From Owenia fusiformis (Eukaryota; Annelida; Polychaeta; Sabellida; Oweniidae): a stretch of DNA of 60,000 bases. Numbering within the stretch: position 1 is the stretch's first letter; each line of letters opens with the position of its first letter. Below the pieces are notes generated by a model. The model was not told the origin of the DNA. It searched no databases and was given only the letters and a program-made list of their open reading frames with translations. This document shows positions 42,201 through 54,032 of this stretch, piece after piece. Where the stretch lies: assembly GCA_903813345.2 (NCBI GenBank), contig CAIIXF020000001.1:23023915-23083914 (forward strand). The letters are read 5' to 3'. The position numbers and the translations under genes are program-made.

Positions 42201-45200
42201 GATACGGTATTCTAGAGCTGTTATTTAATTGGATGCATCAGCCAATACGCTTGTGACACATCATTATTATTTAGTTGGAGTGATTTAAAATGTGATATTT
42301 ATCATCATACGAATTAATGACATTAACTCATCATATCATCAATGTAAATTAATTGATTTCAACCAATATTGATTGCCTTTTATCATACCACATGCTAGGT
42401 GGGTTGTGTCCTCTCACTTTCATTCTCTGTGCATTTGCGAACAAACTGTATGACCAATTTGCTTCGAAATTTTCAAGTTTCTTGGTATGAAACTGATTGC
42501 TTTTGAGAAATCCTAGATAAAAATTCAATTTTTATGTCAGCCACAAGAACATTGTTATGGGTATCCACTCTCCAACTTTTTTGTGGATGATATTGTTAAG
42601 TGGTTGGTATTTGGTGGTAGGTGTTCCGTGGTTGGTATTCTTCATCTGTAACAAATGGCAGGTGGTGATATCTTGCATGTTAATGCCTTGTTGATATTTG
42701 TCATGATGTTACCATTTGCCGTGTTGTTACAGGTGTGCTGTTGTGCACAACATTAGCATTTACAACAGCACTTTACTCCCCATCTGATGCCATAGAGCTA
42801 ACAGCATCTAACTTTGACATGATGTTACCATTTGCCTTGTTGTTACAGGTGTGCTGTTGTGCACAACATTAGCATTTACAACAGCATTTTACTCCCCATC
42901 TGATGATGTCATAGAGCTAACAGCATCTAACTTTGACATGATGTTACCATTTGCCTTGTTGTTTCAGGTGTGCTGTTGTGCACAACATTAGCATTTTCAA
43001 CAGCACTTTACTCCCCATCTGATGATGTCATAGAGCTAACAGCATCTAACGTTGTCATGATGTTACCATTTGCCTTGTTGTTTCAGGTGTGCTGTTGTGC
43101 ACAACATTATCATTTGCAACAGCACTTTACTCCCCATCTGATGATGTCATAAAGCTAACAGCCTTTAACGTTGTCATGATGTTACCATTTGCCTTGTTGT
43201 TTCAGGTGTGCTGTTGTGCACAACATTAGCATTTGCAACAGCACTTTACTCTCCATCTGATGATGTCATAGAGCTAACAGCATCTAACTTTGACATGATG
43301 TTACCATTTGCCTTGTTGATTCAGGTGTGCTGTTGTGCACAACATTAGCATTTGCAACAGCACTTTACTCCCCATCTGATGATGTCATAGAGCTAACAGC
43401 ATCTAACTTTGACATGATGTTACCATTTGCCTTGTTGTTTCAGGTGTGCTGTTGTGCACAACATTAGCATTTTCAACAGCACTTTACTCCCCATCTGATG
43501 ATGTCATAGAGCTAACAGCATCTAACTTTGACAGCAAAGTATTAAACAGTGACCAGCTTTGGTTTGTGGAATTCTATGCACCTTGGTAAGTAACACCTGG
43601 AAACTTTGCAAAATAATCACATAATAAATATCAGGAAACAATTGTTGAATAAAAACTATGTTCCTGGCTTTTGATGATTATCTCAGATTAAAAATTCTGC
43701 AGAAATGAATATTCTAATTGATATTAAAAATACTCCTGTAAATTAGAATTCAATCTATCATCAAATTCACTGCATTTGTTTTCTCAGGTGTGGCCATTGT
43801 AAGACTCTTGCCCCAGAATGGAAGAAAGCTGCCAAAGCACTTAAAGGAATTGTCAACGTTGGAGCTGTTGATATGACACAGCACCAGAGCGTTGGCGGAC
43901 CATACAATGTGAAAGGATTCCCAACCATTAAGATCTTTGGATCTAATAAAAAATCACCTCAGGATTATAATGGTTAGTACATGTATTATAAATAAACATG
44001 AAAATATTTACAAATAATCCATCAGCTAGTGAAAGATTATACAATGAAACTCATGAATTTGAACACATGTAGAAGTTTTTTTGGGGTACCAAAGGAGTTC
44101 CACTTAGACAGGTTTTACTTAATAATGAACGAAAGACATCTCAATTGATAATTTCTGAACTCTTCAGATTGAAATGTTATACAGTACTATTGTATTGAAT
44201 ATTGTCACATTTCACGAGGAATTTATTTTACAATCGCATTATTTCTTTTACATGACACATATCATGACTGAAAGGGAGATGGCATGATTTATGATGATAC
44301 TGAATGTCTTGTTATTCTTTCCATCATATTCTGTTGATGTCCAATATAATTTTACCAAAGTACAGACAGAATTCACCTGGCCCATAAATTTGAAAAATCT
44401 TAAAATTGATCAATTACTACAGAATTTCCAGCAGGATTGACACATTTATTAAAAGTATGACAAAAGTCACTTTATCAGCCTCTGAAATTTTAGGGTTTTA
44501 TCAGCATTTATAATTGTGTTTCTTTTTTATTTGCTAGATGACAGCATTGTGAGTGGATGGAATAACTTTCACAATATTTTTGTCATGTTTTCCATTAAGT
44601 CAATGTCTGGGAGTGAATACCATATTTGAATGTTTTACAATTGTATTTCGGGCCAGCGTCAAGCCTCCAGCATTGTTGATCAGGCAATGTCTGGGAGTGA
44701 ATACCATATTTGAATGTTTTACAATTGTATTTCAGGCCAGCGTCAAGCCTCCAGCATTGTTGATCAGGCAATGTCTGGACTAAGATCACTGGTTAACGAC
44801 AGACTGTCTGGCAAGTCTAGTGGTGGTAGCAGTGGGGGAAGTGGAGGGGGTAGCAGATCAACCGGGGTAAGGAAGATATTTTAATCTGAGCAAAAAGTCA
44901 TCTGATAGCTGTTCAAATAACAGTAAAATAAAGGATTCTGATTAATTTGATATATATTACTAAGACCTCTTTTGTTTTGGATTTAAACAGAGTGGAGACC
45001 CCAAAGACGTCATTGAACTGACCGATTCCAACTTTGAGAAGCTTGTCTTGAACAGCAAGGATATATGGTTGGTAGAGTTCTTTGCTCCATGGTGTGGTCA
45101 CTGCAAGAACCTGGCACCTGAATGGCAGAAGGCTGCAACAGAACTGAAAGGAAAGGTGAAGCTGGGAGCTCTTGATGCAACTGTACATCAGCAAACTGCT

Positions 45201-48200
45201 GGCCGTTATGGGGTAAGAAGTTTTTATATGGCACAATTTTTATTGTAAATTCCTTTTTCGAACAGAGGTCCTATGCACATAAGGTATTAGTGTATAAAAT
45301 TTCAATCAAATCTGTGAAGCTGTATTCTGAATGCTTAAAAATTCTGAACTAGTTACCAACGCGTATGAAATTTCAATCAAATCTGTGAACCTGTATTCCG
45401 AATGCTTGAAAATTCTGAACTAGTTACCAACGCGTATGAAATTTCAATCAAATCTGTGAACCTGTATTCTGAATGCTTGAAAATTCTGAACTAGTTACCA
45501 ACGCGTATGAAATTTCAATCAAATCTGTGAACCTGTATTCTGAATGCTTAGAAATTATGAACTAGTTACCCTCAATGTGACATTAATAACAATTATTCCA
45601 AACAATGTTTCTTACTATATGTCAAAGGGCATCCAATCAAAAATTGAAATTCTTTAATTATGTAGGTACAAGGGTACCCCACTATCAAGATGTTCCAAGG
45701 GGGTGAGGCCTCAGAGTATGATGGTGGAAGGACCGCTAGTGACATTGTATCCTGGGGACTGAACAAGGCTGCAGAGAATGTGCCCCCACCAGAGATTGTA
45801 CAGGTACTGTATATTACTGCTATGGCACAACAGAAACAACATGATATTTGTTTTGATCATTTCATATAAAAAGTAGTACATTAAAGGAACAAAATGCCTA
45901 AATGAAGTCTCACTTTTGATCTTCAAAGTATTCCCAATGGATTAATAAGTACCTGATCTTTCATTTGACACTAAAAACAGCTCAAACAGACCACATCAGA
46001 GTTGACACTAGATCATGAAAAAATATTTTCGATCTATCATTTATGTATGTCAAGATTTTAGCAATGCCATTGAAAGATGGCATTCTTGTTTGCATAAATT
46101 ATCCATTCATTTTTGAGCCATCATATGCGATTTTGTGAAAAGTGGTAATTCACTTCTATGTTATTTCGTGCCTTAAACATAAATCACATTGCTCTGATCT
46201 CTGATGACTTATTATCTCGAACATGTTCTCTTGTAGATTACAAAAGAAAGTGACCTTACAGATGCCTGTGAAGACCACCAGCTGTGCATCATCTCAATTC
46301 TCCCCAACATCTTAGACTGTCAGTCAAAATGCAGGAACGATTATATCAACATATTGAAATCTATGGGAGATAAATACAAAAAGAAAATGTGGGGGTACGT
46401 AATCAGCTTTTAAATAGCATTATGTTAGTACGATCTTGTGATAGATAAATATTGCTTTCTCTTAAGAATAAATAATGCAGTCCACTCAGTTCTTGACTTT
46501 TGCTCTAATACATTACTCTTATACATTACGGCGTTTTTCCATCTTCATTATCAAAAAAGACTTCTTTCGGGAAGGTATAAAGTAGAGGCCTCTTACAAGA
46601 CTATCTACTGCAGAAATGCCATACAGGGAAACAAGTTCCTGTTTTTGTTTTAATAAATCTGAAATTTTAATTCCTCCCTTATATTTTCTTTTCTTGCAGA
46701 ACCAAATAACTTAAAGCATTCCACTTGTACATGATTCGCTACATACAAATTGATATGATTGTTTTCCATATTTGCAGCTATGTCTGGGCTGAAGGGGGAG
46801 CTCAGATGGATCTTGAACAAGCCCTTGGTATTGGAGGATTCGGATATCCTGTAAGTCTTATTTAAATCATTTTTTCACACATAGCTTGGTATGGTATATC
46901 ACATTTCAGCCAATCAGAACACAGTATATGTTATAAGCATTGTGTATTTTACATCAGTTGAACACTCATCTTTGGATTCAGTGAAGTTAATCACCCTCGT
47001 CAATTTCATAATTTCAAGTTGGCTGTCGAGTGAGAATATGAATCATATCATGTGTAGCCAACTAGGTACTTGTAGGTGCTTCAAATGTTGACCTTGCAAA
47101 AATGTTTCTGGTCAAGTTTCATTCTTTTTAGCGATAGTGTGCAAAATCCTTTGCTATATTTGAATAGAAATTAAGCATCTGACTCAATTAAGTCATCTGT
47201 TAGTTTTGTATGCTATCCTTTGAATTTGGGCTTCTATACTCATTCTGAGTCTCAAACAAGACACTCATGTTTAAAAGCATTCACAATTCATTGATCCTTG
47301 GCTAAAATCCTTTATTTATTTGGAATGTGGTGCTCTATAAAATATGCTATGTTTGTCATTTTTGAAATGTAATGTAATGAAATAATATATGTTCTCTGAG
47401 CTGAGGTCAAAATTCTATGAATAAGCTTTTAAATGGCAAAATACCGAAATAGATGCTGTTCAGTATCTGGTTCATAAACTTTTTGTTTTATAACTTCAGG
47501 CCATGGCTGCTGTTAACTCTAGAAAATTAAAATATTCTCTGCTGAGAGGCTCATTCAGTGAGACTGGCATCAATGAATTCCTTAGGTAAGTAAGAGGAGT
47601 ATTGTATATTGGTACTTTATAATGTTTGGCATTGTGTTTTATCGTGTACATGACTAAATTGGTGTTTTTATGTCATCACCAAAAGTGGTGACATATTCTT
47701 ATGGTCTCTTAACTTTTTTGTGACGTTGGTTGGGATTTGGCTGTTGGCGTCTGTACAAATTCTTACAACTTGCAATAACTTACTAAATACGGTTAGACTG
47801 ACTTCAGTTTTGTTCAAAATCATCTACAAGTTCTCAGAAGTTCAAATCTGACTTTGGCTTTCCTTCAAATACCTTCTTAATGTAAAAAAAGTCAAAAAGG
47901 TATTTTTCAACTTTCTTCAAATTGATCAATTTTTTCAAAATCATCTACAAGCTTCAGAAGTTCAAATTTGACTTAAGATATGGCATTTGACCGAATGACT
48001 TCTTTGTTACATGATATTACTGTTATATTTCTATTTTCAGAGAACTTGCCTTTGGTAAAGGTTCCACAGCTCCTGTTGCAGGAGCCAAGCTGCCCAGTAT
48101 TGTAGCTACAGATCCCTGGGATGGCAAGGATGGTCAGGTGAGGAAACAAGTTATTTGAGGGATTATTATATACAGAGGAGGGGTATTAGGTTTATCCTGA

Positions 48201-48462
48201 GAGATAATATATCATTTGACCAGGCCATTTTGTTACCTTATGCATCATCCAGTAAAATTATGAAGAACGTAGTGTATAGCTTTTCAATTGTTTTGATAAT
48301 GGCATCACATATTTATTAACATGTGTTTTTATTGTATAACTTGAGTTTTTCTATTGTATGACATGGTTTGTGTTGTATTTTCAGCTACCAGAAGAGGAAG
48401 AGTATGATCTCTCTGACGTAGAGTTGGAACCACTTGATGAAGAAGCCAAAGATGAGTTATGA
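39277..48462 (+). CDS. PDIA6: Protein disulfide-isomerase A6 (P5)
   Basis: Eleven exons: 39277-39298, 43444-43585, 43788-43972, 44736-44866, 44991-45212, 45666-45803, 46237-46394, 46778-46850, 47500-47585, 48041-48137, 48385-48462. Total 443 residues (human 440). The signal peptide [20 protein letters not shown] (or STA, depending on the repeat copy) is split by intron 1. Two thioredoxin domains follow, each with the active site APWCGHCK (CGHC), joined by a Ser/Gly-rich linker. Then come the non-catalytic b domain ([26 protein letters not shown]) and an acidic tail [13 protein letters not shown] ending KDEL for ER retention. Function: oxidation and isomerisation of disulfides in the ER lumen; in vertebrates it also attenuates IRE1/PERK signalling. 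Exon 1 was chosen because ATG..T|GT joins in phase with exon 2, gives a good signal peptide and lies just after the ERSE. Exons 2 and 4 sit at the 3' ends of tandem boundary duplications. Confidence 0.95.
39523..39717. repeat. Two tandem palindromic units in PDIA6 intron 1
   Basis: Unit 1 (39523-39606) and unit 2 (39639-39717) share GTCTCCTCTGC-like starts and CTACTTTGC...CTCGAACCATT ends. Unit 2 has perfect inverted tips TTCGAGGTCTCC / GGAGACCTCGAA. A further GGAGACCTCGA fragment lies at 40229. Confidence 0.55.
39954..40051 (+). promoter_or_regulatory. Two full CRE sites in a 90-bp tandem duplication
   Basis: TGACGTCA at 39954-39961 and 40044-40051, each followed by CAACAACTAAACAA. TGACGTCA is the CREB/ATF palindrome. 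Located about 0.7 kb into PDIA6 intron 1, where an enhancer is plausible but unproven. Confidence 0.4.
40459..40858. mobile_element. Fold-back element C (400 bp, arms about 125 bp)
   Basis: CTACAGTCTGTTACACTGCT at the left end is repeated inverted at the right end (AGCAGTGTAACAGACTGTAG), with high identity over about 125 bp on each side. The core TTGTAATTTGAGGTCTGTCC...AGAGAAGCATCAAAA recurs in diverged form at 50180-50270. No transposase. Confidence 0.8.
40859..42699. other. PDIA6 intron 1, remainder; no further gene seen
   Basis: No exon or strong repeat recognised. The palindrome ATGGGCTTTCA...TGAAAGCCCAT lies slightly upstream at 40120-40147. Confidence 0.45.
42700..43530 (+). repeat. 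119-bp satellite carrying the PDIA6 exon 2 acceptor and coding start, seven copies
   Basis: Acceptor|exon junctions (TTGTTNCAG|GTGTGCTGTTG) occur at 42733, 42849, 42968, 43087, 43206, 43325 and 43444: one 116-bp step, then 119 bp each. Every copy holds intron end, acceptor and about 85 bp of coding sequence through TCTAACTTTGAC or a variant. Only the last copy continues into AGCAAAGTATTAAAC and the rest of exon 2. Copies are over 95% identical by eye, implying recent amplification or homogenisation. Confidence 0.95.
44601..44778 (+). repeat. 84-bp duplication of the PDIA6 exon 4 acceptor region
   Basis: Unit CAATGTCTGGGAGTGAATAC... at 44601 and again at 44685, with a third partial start at 44769. 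In copy 1 the acceptor reads TTTCGG; in copy 2 it reads TTTCAG and is used for exon 4 (starts 44736). Confidence 0.92.
45301..45570 (+). repeat. 71-bp tandem repeat, four copies, PDIA6 intron 5
   Basis: TTCAATCAAATCTGTGAA occurs at 45301, 45372, 45443 and 45514, exactly 71 bp apart. Copies are nearly identical. Confidence 0.92.
47680..47990. repeat. Dispersed repeat with GTCATCACCAAAAGTGGTGACA head
   Basis: The head GTGGTGACATATTCTTATGG and the later AGTTCTCAGAAGTTCAAATC resemble 14139-14205 plus 14945-15060, and the head resembles 59098-59165. Located in PDIA6 intron 9. Confidence 0.5.
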
Positions 48463-49990
48463 TGTGGACCTGCCGATATAGGACATCATCTCATCACACA
48501 TCTAGCTCAATAAATTAACCATTCAATCATTCAGTCATTAACACCATCATTTGTCATCATCTGTCATTCATTTGTTCATCAAAAATAACTTATATTTTCA
48601 TCATTTATTTTTATCATCAAATGTTCTGGAACTCTCTGGTGATTATGTGTAGGAATCACTAAGCATCACAGACACTGCATCACCATGGACTATAGATATC
48701 TACAACACTATGGCTATATATTGCCTTTGCGGGAAAATGAGGGACTTAAGTAGTGAAACTAACTCATGTACTGAAACATGGCATATAAGCACTTTAAAAC
48801 ATTGAAACATGGCATATAAGCACTTTTAATCATAACATGTATAAAGTAAGGGACTTATGCTCTAAAATGTTTTAACAGGAAAATAATATGAAATTCACAT
48901 CAAAGAATGATGAGATTCTTTATGTTGTTGATGCTGGTTATTCCTATATGAGAATGTAACCTCTTCGAATTAAATATACAGTTACTGGGAAGGTAAAGGG
49001 GGTATCCTTATATTCAAGATTTGCAAGGACACTTGTCATCTGTGTTAAATAACTCTGAGATTTGCCATCTACAAACACAATACATTTTCTCTGTAATATA
49101 GTACTGTCATTCATGAATCAGACAAATTGTTAACGGGTAAATCTCTACTGTAGTTCTCTCTCAGTTATTGTTCCATGATCACTATGGATTCCAAGATCAT
49201 CTAGTAGTTAGAGAATCAATAGTTTAGGCACAGTATAAAAGAAGTGCCCAAAAGAACATATTCCATGAATTATAGATTGAATTCAGGAACTTAGCTGATA
49301 ATAGATTGGTCAAATTACAACTTGGAGCTTTCATTGTCATATTATATATTTTTGAAGTGTATTGTAAGCTTTGTGTTCACAATTGAGACAATGTCTTTTA
49401 AAATTCTGAAAATTCTGTTAGATTTTTATATGAATTATAACTTAACTGAGTTATTCCTAGTAATAGTGATAGCAAAAGTATTTGAAGCTGCTTTTAATGA
49501 TCATTCCTTTAAATGATATTATTGTTGTCGAGTACTGTACTGTACTGTACTATTCAATACTATACTGTTATGCATGTTTGTAATGCATTATGCATGCCTT
49601 ACTTGCATGCTGTTTTGAAATAAAATGTATTACCAATTCTGTGAATGTGGGAAAGACATATCTCACAGTCAGGTCTTGCATTAGTCTCTTATGATTCGTT
49701 CAGTATGGTGTGTATGTTATGAGAAATGGGGGTTAATAAGCTTGATGCAAGACTTTTTAGGATTGGTATTTGTAAATCATTTGAATCGATTGGGCACAGT
49801 ATGTTACATTATTACATACTAGAAATAGATCTGTTCCAAGAAATAAGCGTTACTTGAATGTGTTTGCACATAAGTCAGGAAGATAATTTAGTGCAATCTC
49901 GTGTTTGTTTTATAATTGTTAGATATGAACAGTACATTTCCAAACATGTAAAACTAAGATTAATGCAATAAAAATAATTAAATAATAAAC
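48463..49990 (+). other. PDIA6 3'UTR and downstream
   Basis: Candidate poly(A) signals are AATAAA at 48509, 49619 and 49967. The last, followed by AATAATTAAATAATAAACTG, would give a 1.5-kb UTR. No other gene is seen; the small frame at 49322 lacks support. Confidence 0.4.
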
Positions 49991-50129
49991 TGTAACTGTC
50001 TGTTGTATACTTTTACATCCTAGGGACATTTATAGTCCGATTTTAAAATTCCATTGAGAACTTTGAATCTAAAAAATAAACAATCAAATGACATGTTGCA
50101 ACAGTGAAAAAATAGAAACATATTATGTG

Positions 50130-50300
50130 CAAGACCTACCTTTGGTATATTTCAGATAGTTATGTATAATGTGCAGCTAAGCTGTGGCCTTTTGTAATTT
50201 AGTAAGTTTCAGCCGTTGGAAAATAATGGCAGAGAAACATCAAAAGATAAGAGGCTTCATATGTAATAGCCAAACTACAAAATAAACTTTAATATAATAT
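50130..50300. mobile_element. Diverged relic of fold-back C
   Basis: GGCCTTTTGTAATTTAGTAA and GGCAGAGAAACATCAAAAGA match the core of 40459-40858. The inverted arms are not preserved. Confidence 0.45.
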
Positions 50301-50689
50301 ACAAAAGTTCTATTTTTCCATACACTTTTGCGATGTGGTCATTTGATTGCTTATTTTTTAGATTTAATTCAAAGTTCTGAGTGGAATGATGAATCAGACT
50401 GTACATTATGAGGTGAATCCATGACATCTCTCCCATGAAGCTACACATCGTGCTAGTTTTCAAATGCTCTCTACATTGTAATTTATGCAATGGCGTATTT
50501 TACGATCCTTATACGAGGGGTGACCAGTAAGTAATGGACGCTTTTTACACGGGTGTTTTTTATCGACCAATCTCTTAGATTTTTTCAGCAGTGATCAATC
50601 ATTCATTTATCTATCAGATTTGAAGACAAAATATGCAATACATATTGATGTCGTTATTATCCCGCCGAACGAAGTTCGAGGGGGACATT

Positions 50690-51480
50690 GGAAAGCCGTC
50701 CGTGTATCCGGGCGATAACTCAAACCGATTGACGGATTTGACTCAAATTTTATAGGCGTATGCGTTTTGTGTGTAGCACCTCTGCTCGAGAAGGAATTTT
50801 CAATATGGCTGCTCAATTCAAAATGGTCGCCATTTTTCGTAAAGATGTAATCTTTGATTACTCAAATACAAGTTGACGGATTTAATTCAAATAGTATATG
50901 CTGATGCCTAAGGACAAAGGAATTCCGCTAAAGAAGAGATTTTCAAGATGGCTTCTGAATTTCAAAGTGGCGGCCATTTTCGTAAAAAATGTAATCTTTG
51001 ATTACTCAAATACAAGTTGTCGGATTTGATTCAGCATTATATGCTGATGCCTAAGGACAAAAGAGCTTCGCTCAAGAAGAGATTTTCAAGATGGCTGGCC
51101 TGCTAATTTTCAAAATTGCGGCCATTTTTCGTAAAAGAACGTAATCTATGATAACTCAAATACCAGTCAACGGATTTGGTTCAGATTTTATATGATGCTG
51201 CCTAGGGACACAGTAGCTCTGTTAGAGAAAGAATTTTCAAGAATTTCGGAATTTTAAAATGGCAACCATTTTTGGGGAAAAAACATAATCTTTAATGACT
51301 TAAATACCAGTTCACGGATTTGGTTCAAATTTTATATGCTGATGTTTAACACAACTAAGCTCTGTTAGAGAAAGAATTTTCAAGATGGCGGCTGAATTTC
51401 AAAATGCCTGCCGTTTTTCATAAAAAAAAACGTTATCTTTGATGACTCAATTACCATTGAACGGATTTGGCTCAAAGGGG
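50690..51480. repeat. Tandem repeat of about 145 bp, six copies
   Basis: The anchor GATTACTCAAATACAAGTTG-ACGGATTTG (with variants) recurs near 50713, 50857, 50999, 51150, 51295 and 51440, each with TTTTCAAGATGGC and GCCATTTTTCGTAAA between. Copies have diverged substantially. A CCGCCGAACGAAGTTCGAGG palindromic leader precedes it at 50661. Confidence 0.8.
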
Positions 51481-53125
51481 CAGGTACGTTATTGTAAGCT
51501 TCTTTTTAGACAGCTCTTACTTAAGTTCTAATAATTATTTGACCACAAAAACAAATGCGTTTGTTTGGCCAATATGTTATCTTCAATAAGGGGCAATAGA
51601 ATGAAATGATTATGTCTTTAGCTGTCATTAATCCACCCAGCCATCATCTCCAATTTCCGGCAATTATGAGCCAATATTTCACCAAAACTGCAGCATTTTA
51701 TTCCAATTTTTACGGTTAAATTAAAATGGTTCTAGAAGTCAATAATTTACCTCTGAAAAGGAAAGGTGAGTCCTCTTGGGATTAAGATAATCCGAAAACA
51801 GTGGAAATTTGAGGTCAAATATCTGGCGTAAAAGCAACATTTTTTGATGTGGTTTACCTGAAGAAGTTTTATCAATAAAACGAAAATTTATGAATCAAAA
51901 TTGTTTTATTGTTTTTCGTAACACTAATAAACATTATACAGTTCAAACAACATACATTTATTAGTTAAATTTTTAACACCAATTCAAAGATTCAAAGGAC
52001 TATTGCATATCTAATGTGCCATTTCAATGTTTTAGCATTTCAAAAATATTTTGCAACCTAAGTGATCGACCTCATCGTAACATCACTCAGATCGCAAACG
52101 TTTTGAAAAAATTGAAAAAAATGTTCAATGTCAATCTTTTCTAAATATGCTAAACCAATGTTAATTGTATGACCAATTAAGTTTTAAATATTATACCATT
52201 GGTATCTGCAGCATGTGAACTAAACTTTTGAAATGCATTTCTCGCTTATTTATGAACCACTTTACTTATTTTTTCGGCAAAAACACGTGACGATGTGTGC
52301 TATGCATTAGTGGAAATTATCGCTTATTAAAACATACGTGTGACCTCTAAAAAGTTAGTTTTAAATAAAAATTGCGATTTTTCGAACAAAATGTCCTTCA
52401 AAAACCAATTTTGAAAATTAAAAAAAGTCATAGGGCCATCACATTTTGGTAACATTAGATAAAACTACAAAATAAGCCAAAGTGGTTTAAACTTTGTTAA
52501 CATTTTTGAAATTAAGGGACTGCTAAAATTTTTATATTTCAATTGTTGGGATCTCAGCCGGAGTCAGAAAACTACAAATACAAACTGTATATTGGAGAAT
52601 TATTAAATACTTGTCCATTATAAACTATTACTCATTGACTCTAAAAAGAAAAAGTATTTTAATAGGCTAAACATCTTCACTTTCCGTTAATGGTTTTTAT
52701 GACCGTTTAGCGGGTTGTTTTAGGGTAAAATTATGCCTGAGACAACATTCAGATTATTCCATGGGCTCTCTATTGAAAGCCCGCGATTACGCAAATTGGC
52801 CAATTTTTATAAAGTTTTATTTTATTGTTTTGACCAGCCTGCAAGGACTTAGATATTATCACTGGAGCAGAGGATATCCTTAATCCCTTATCGCAACCTC
52901 AACCTCCACTAGATATCACTCTAAACATTAATATTGCCCTTGACTAAGTTTAGCTTACAACATGGACGAGGTCCATGGTTCGACAATTAGGGTGAGGAGC
53001 AGGGAATTTTGCAGGGAATAGTTTACAGTCACGTCGGCAAAAATAAGGAGTGACAACAGTGACTTGCATTTCATTCAATAGATCAATCGCAACTCAAGCT
53101 CAATCGACTTATATCATAGAGGTAC
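51481..53125. other. Intergenic, no gene seen
   Basis: No splice-bounded coding exon or repeat array recognised on either strand. Confidence 0.45.
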
Positions 53126-53465
53126 CACTGGCGGATCTGGGGGGGGGGGGGGGGCAGAAAATAAAATTGGGCCCAAAAAATATTTTGGGCCACGCTTAAG
53201 GTCAACATTAGCTGGGCCTTTTTACCCCCATAAATGTGGGGTTATTTTGAGGATTTTTGATATTTAGGACATTTGTTACTCATGAGAAACGAATGTCCTA
53301 AATATCAAAAAACTCAAAATAAGCCTTATGTGTTAATTTCAGGCCAAATTTTGAAGAAAATGGCCCTCAAAATTTTGGCCCACTTTAGGGTTAGGGGCCC
53401 AAAATTTTCTATCCTGAAACTTGCCCCCCCCCCCCCCCCCTTGTTGGTTCCCAGATCCGCCCCTG
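53126..53465. mobile_element. Hairpin MITE with poly-G and poly-C arms (340 bp)
   Basis: Ends CACTGGCGGATCTGGG and inverted CAGGGGCGGATCTGGG, each next to a long G or C run. The centre is a near-perfect hairpin (TTTTTGATATTTAGGACATT against AATGTCCTAAATATCAAAAA). The termini resemble hAT-type CAGGGGCGGAT ends. Flanks GAGGTAC and GGTAACA are too different to claim an 8-bp duplication. Confidence 0.7.
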
Positions 53466-53910
53466 GGTAACATTAATCACTCCAAGTGAGGTACGCAACG
53501 AACTAATTACTTCTTTTGGAGAGTGACTGGGTCCCTGAGAAGGTTACTCTCCAACTCAAAAAGTAATTTCAAACGAAATGGCTAATCCCTGGACTCGTGC
53601 GGAGAGAGCTAAAATAGTACCCAGGCACCTGCTTGGAGGACAAGAAGTATTTAAGGTCACCTGACGTAAACAAACTGACGCGATGTGATTGGATTATAAA
53701 TAAGAGGAGTGCATTACAAGAAAAGAAAGAGATAAATGTCATACATCCCTACAATTTGACAACAATCATAACGTATATTCATTAATTAGTATTTTATAGA
53801 TTCAAATATGTGCAATTAAAAATGTTGATCTTTTTTACTTTTGTAAACTTTATCAAATAAAGTTAGGAATTCTCACTTATACATGTTCCGCCATAGCCAT
53901 CGTGACCTTA
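53466..53910. other. Intergenic spacer before a candidate promoter
   Basis: No gene seen. Includes an AT-rich stretch next to the E2F-like sites. Confidence 0.4.
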
Positions 53911-54032
53911 TTTCGCGGGAATTATGATTTCGCGCCATTTTTCTAGGGCTTTGTCCAATGCTATGTTGACACCCTGAGAGGAAAATTTCGATACGAAAGA
54001 AAGAAAAATAATCGCATTTTCTAGTGATTCAG
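53911..54032 (+). promoter_or_regulatory. Candidate promoter and 5'UTR exon with two E2F-like sites
   Basis: TTTCGCGG (53911-53918) and TTTCGCGCC (53928-53936) fit the E2F consensus TTTSSCGC or nearly so, 9 bp apart. Downstream, GATTCAG|GTGAGAC is a good donor at 54033 that could splice to the acceptor before ATG 56863. Two very short upstream frames (ATG at 53958 and 53963) would lie in this leader. Inference only. Confidence 0.35.

Noticed and set aside
42970-43152. 60-codon open frame in the PDIA6 satellite
   Set aside because: It is a read-through of the repeat unit into the wrong frame; only the last copy continues into real exon 2.
45010-45236. Minus-strand frames
   Set aside because: Antisense shadows of PDIA6 exon 5.
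53273-53470. 65-codon frame
   Set aside because: Contained in the hairpin MITE.
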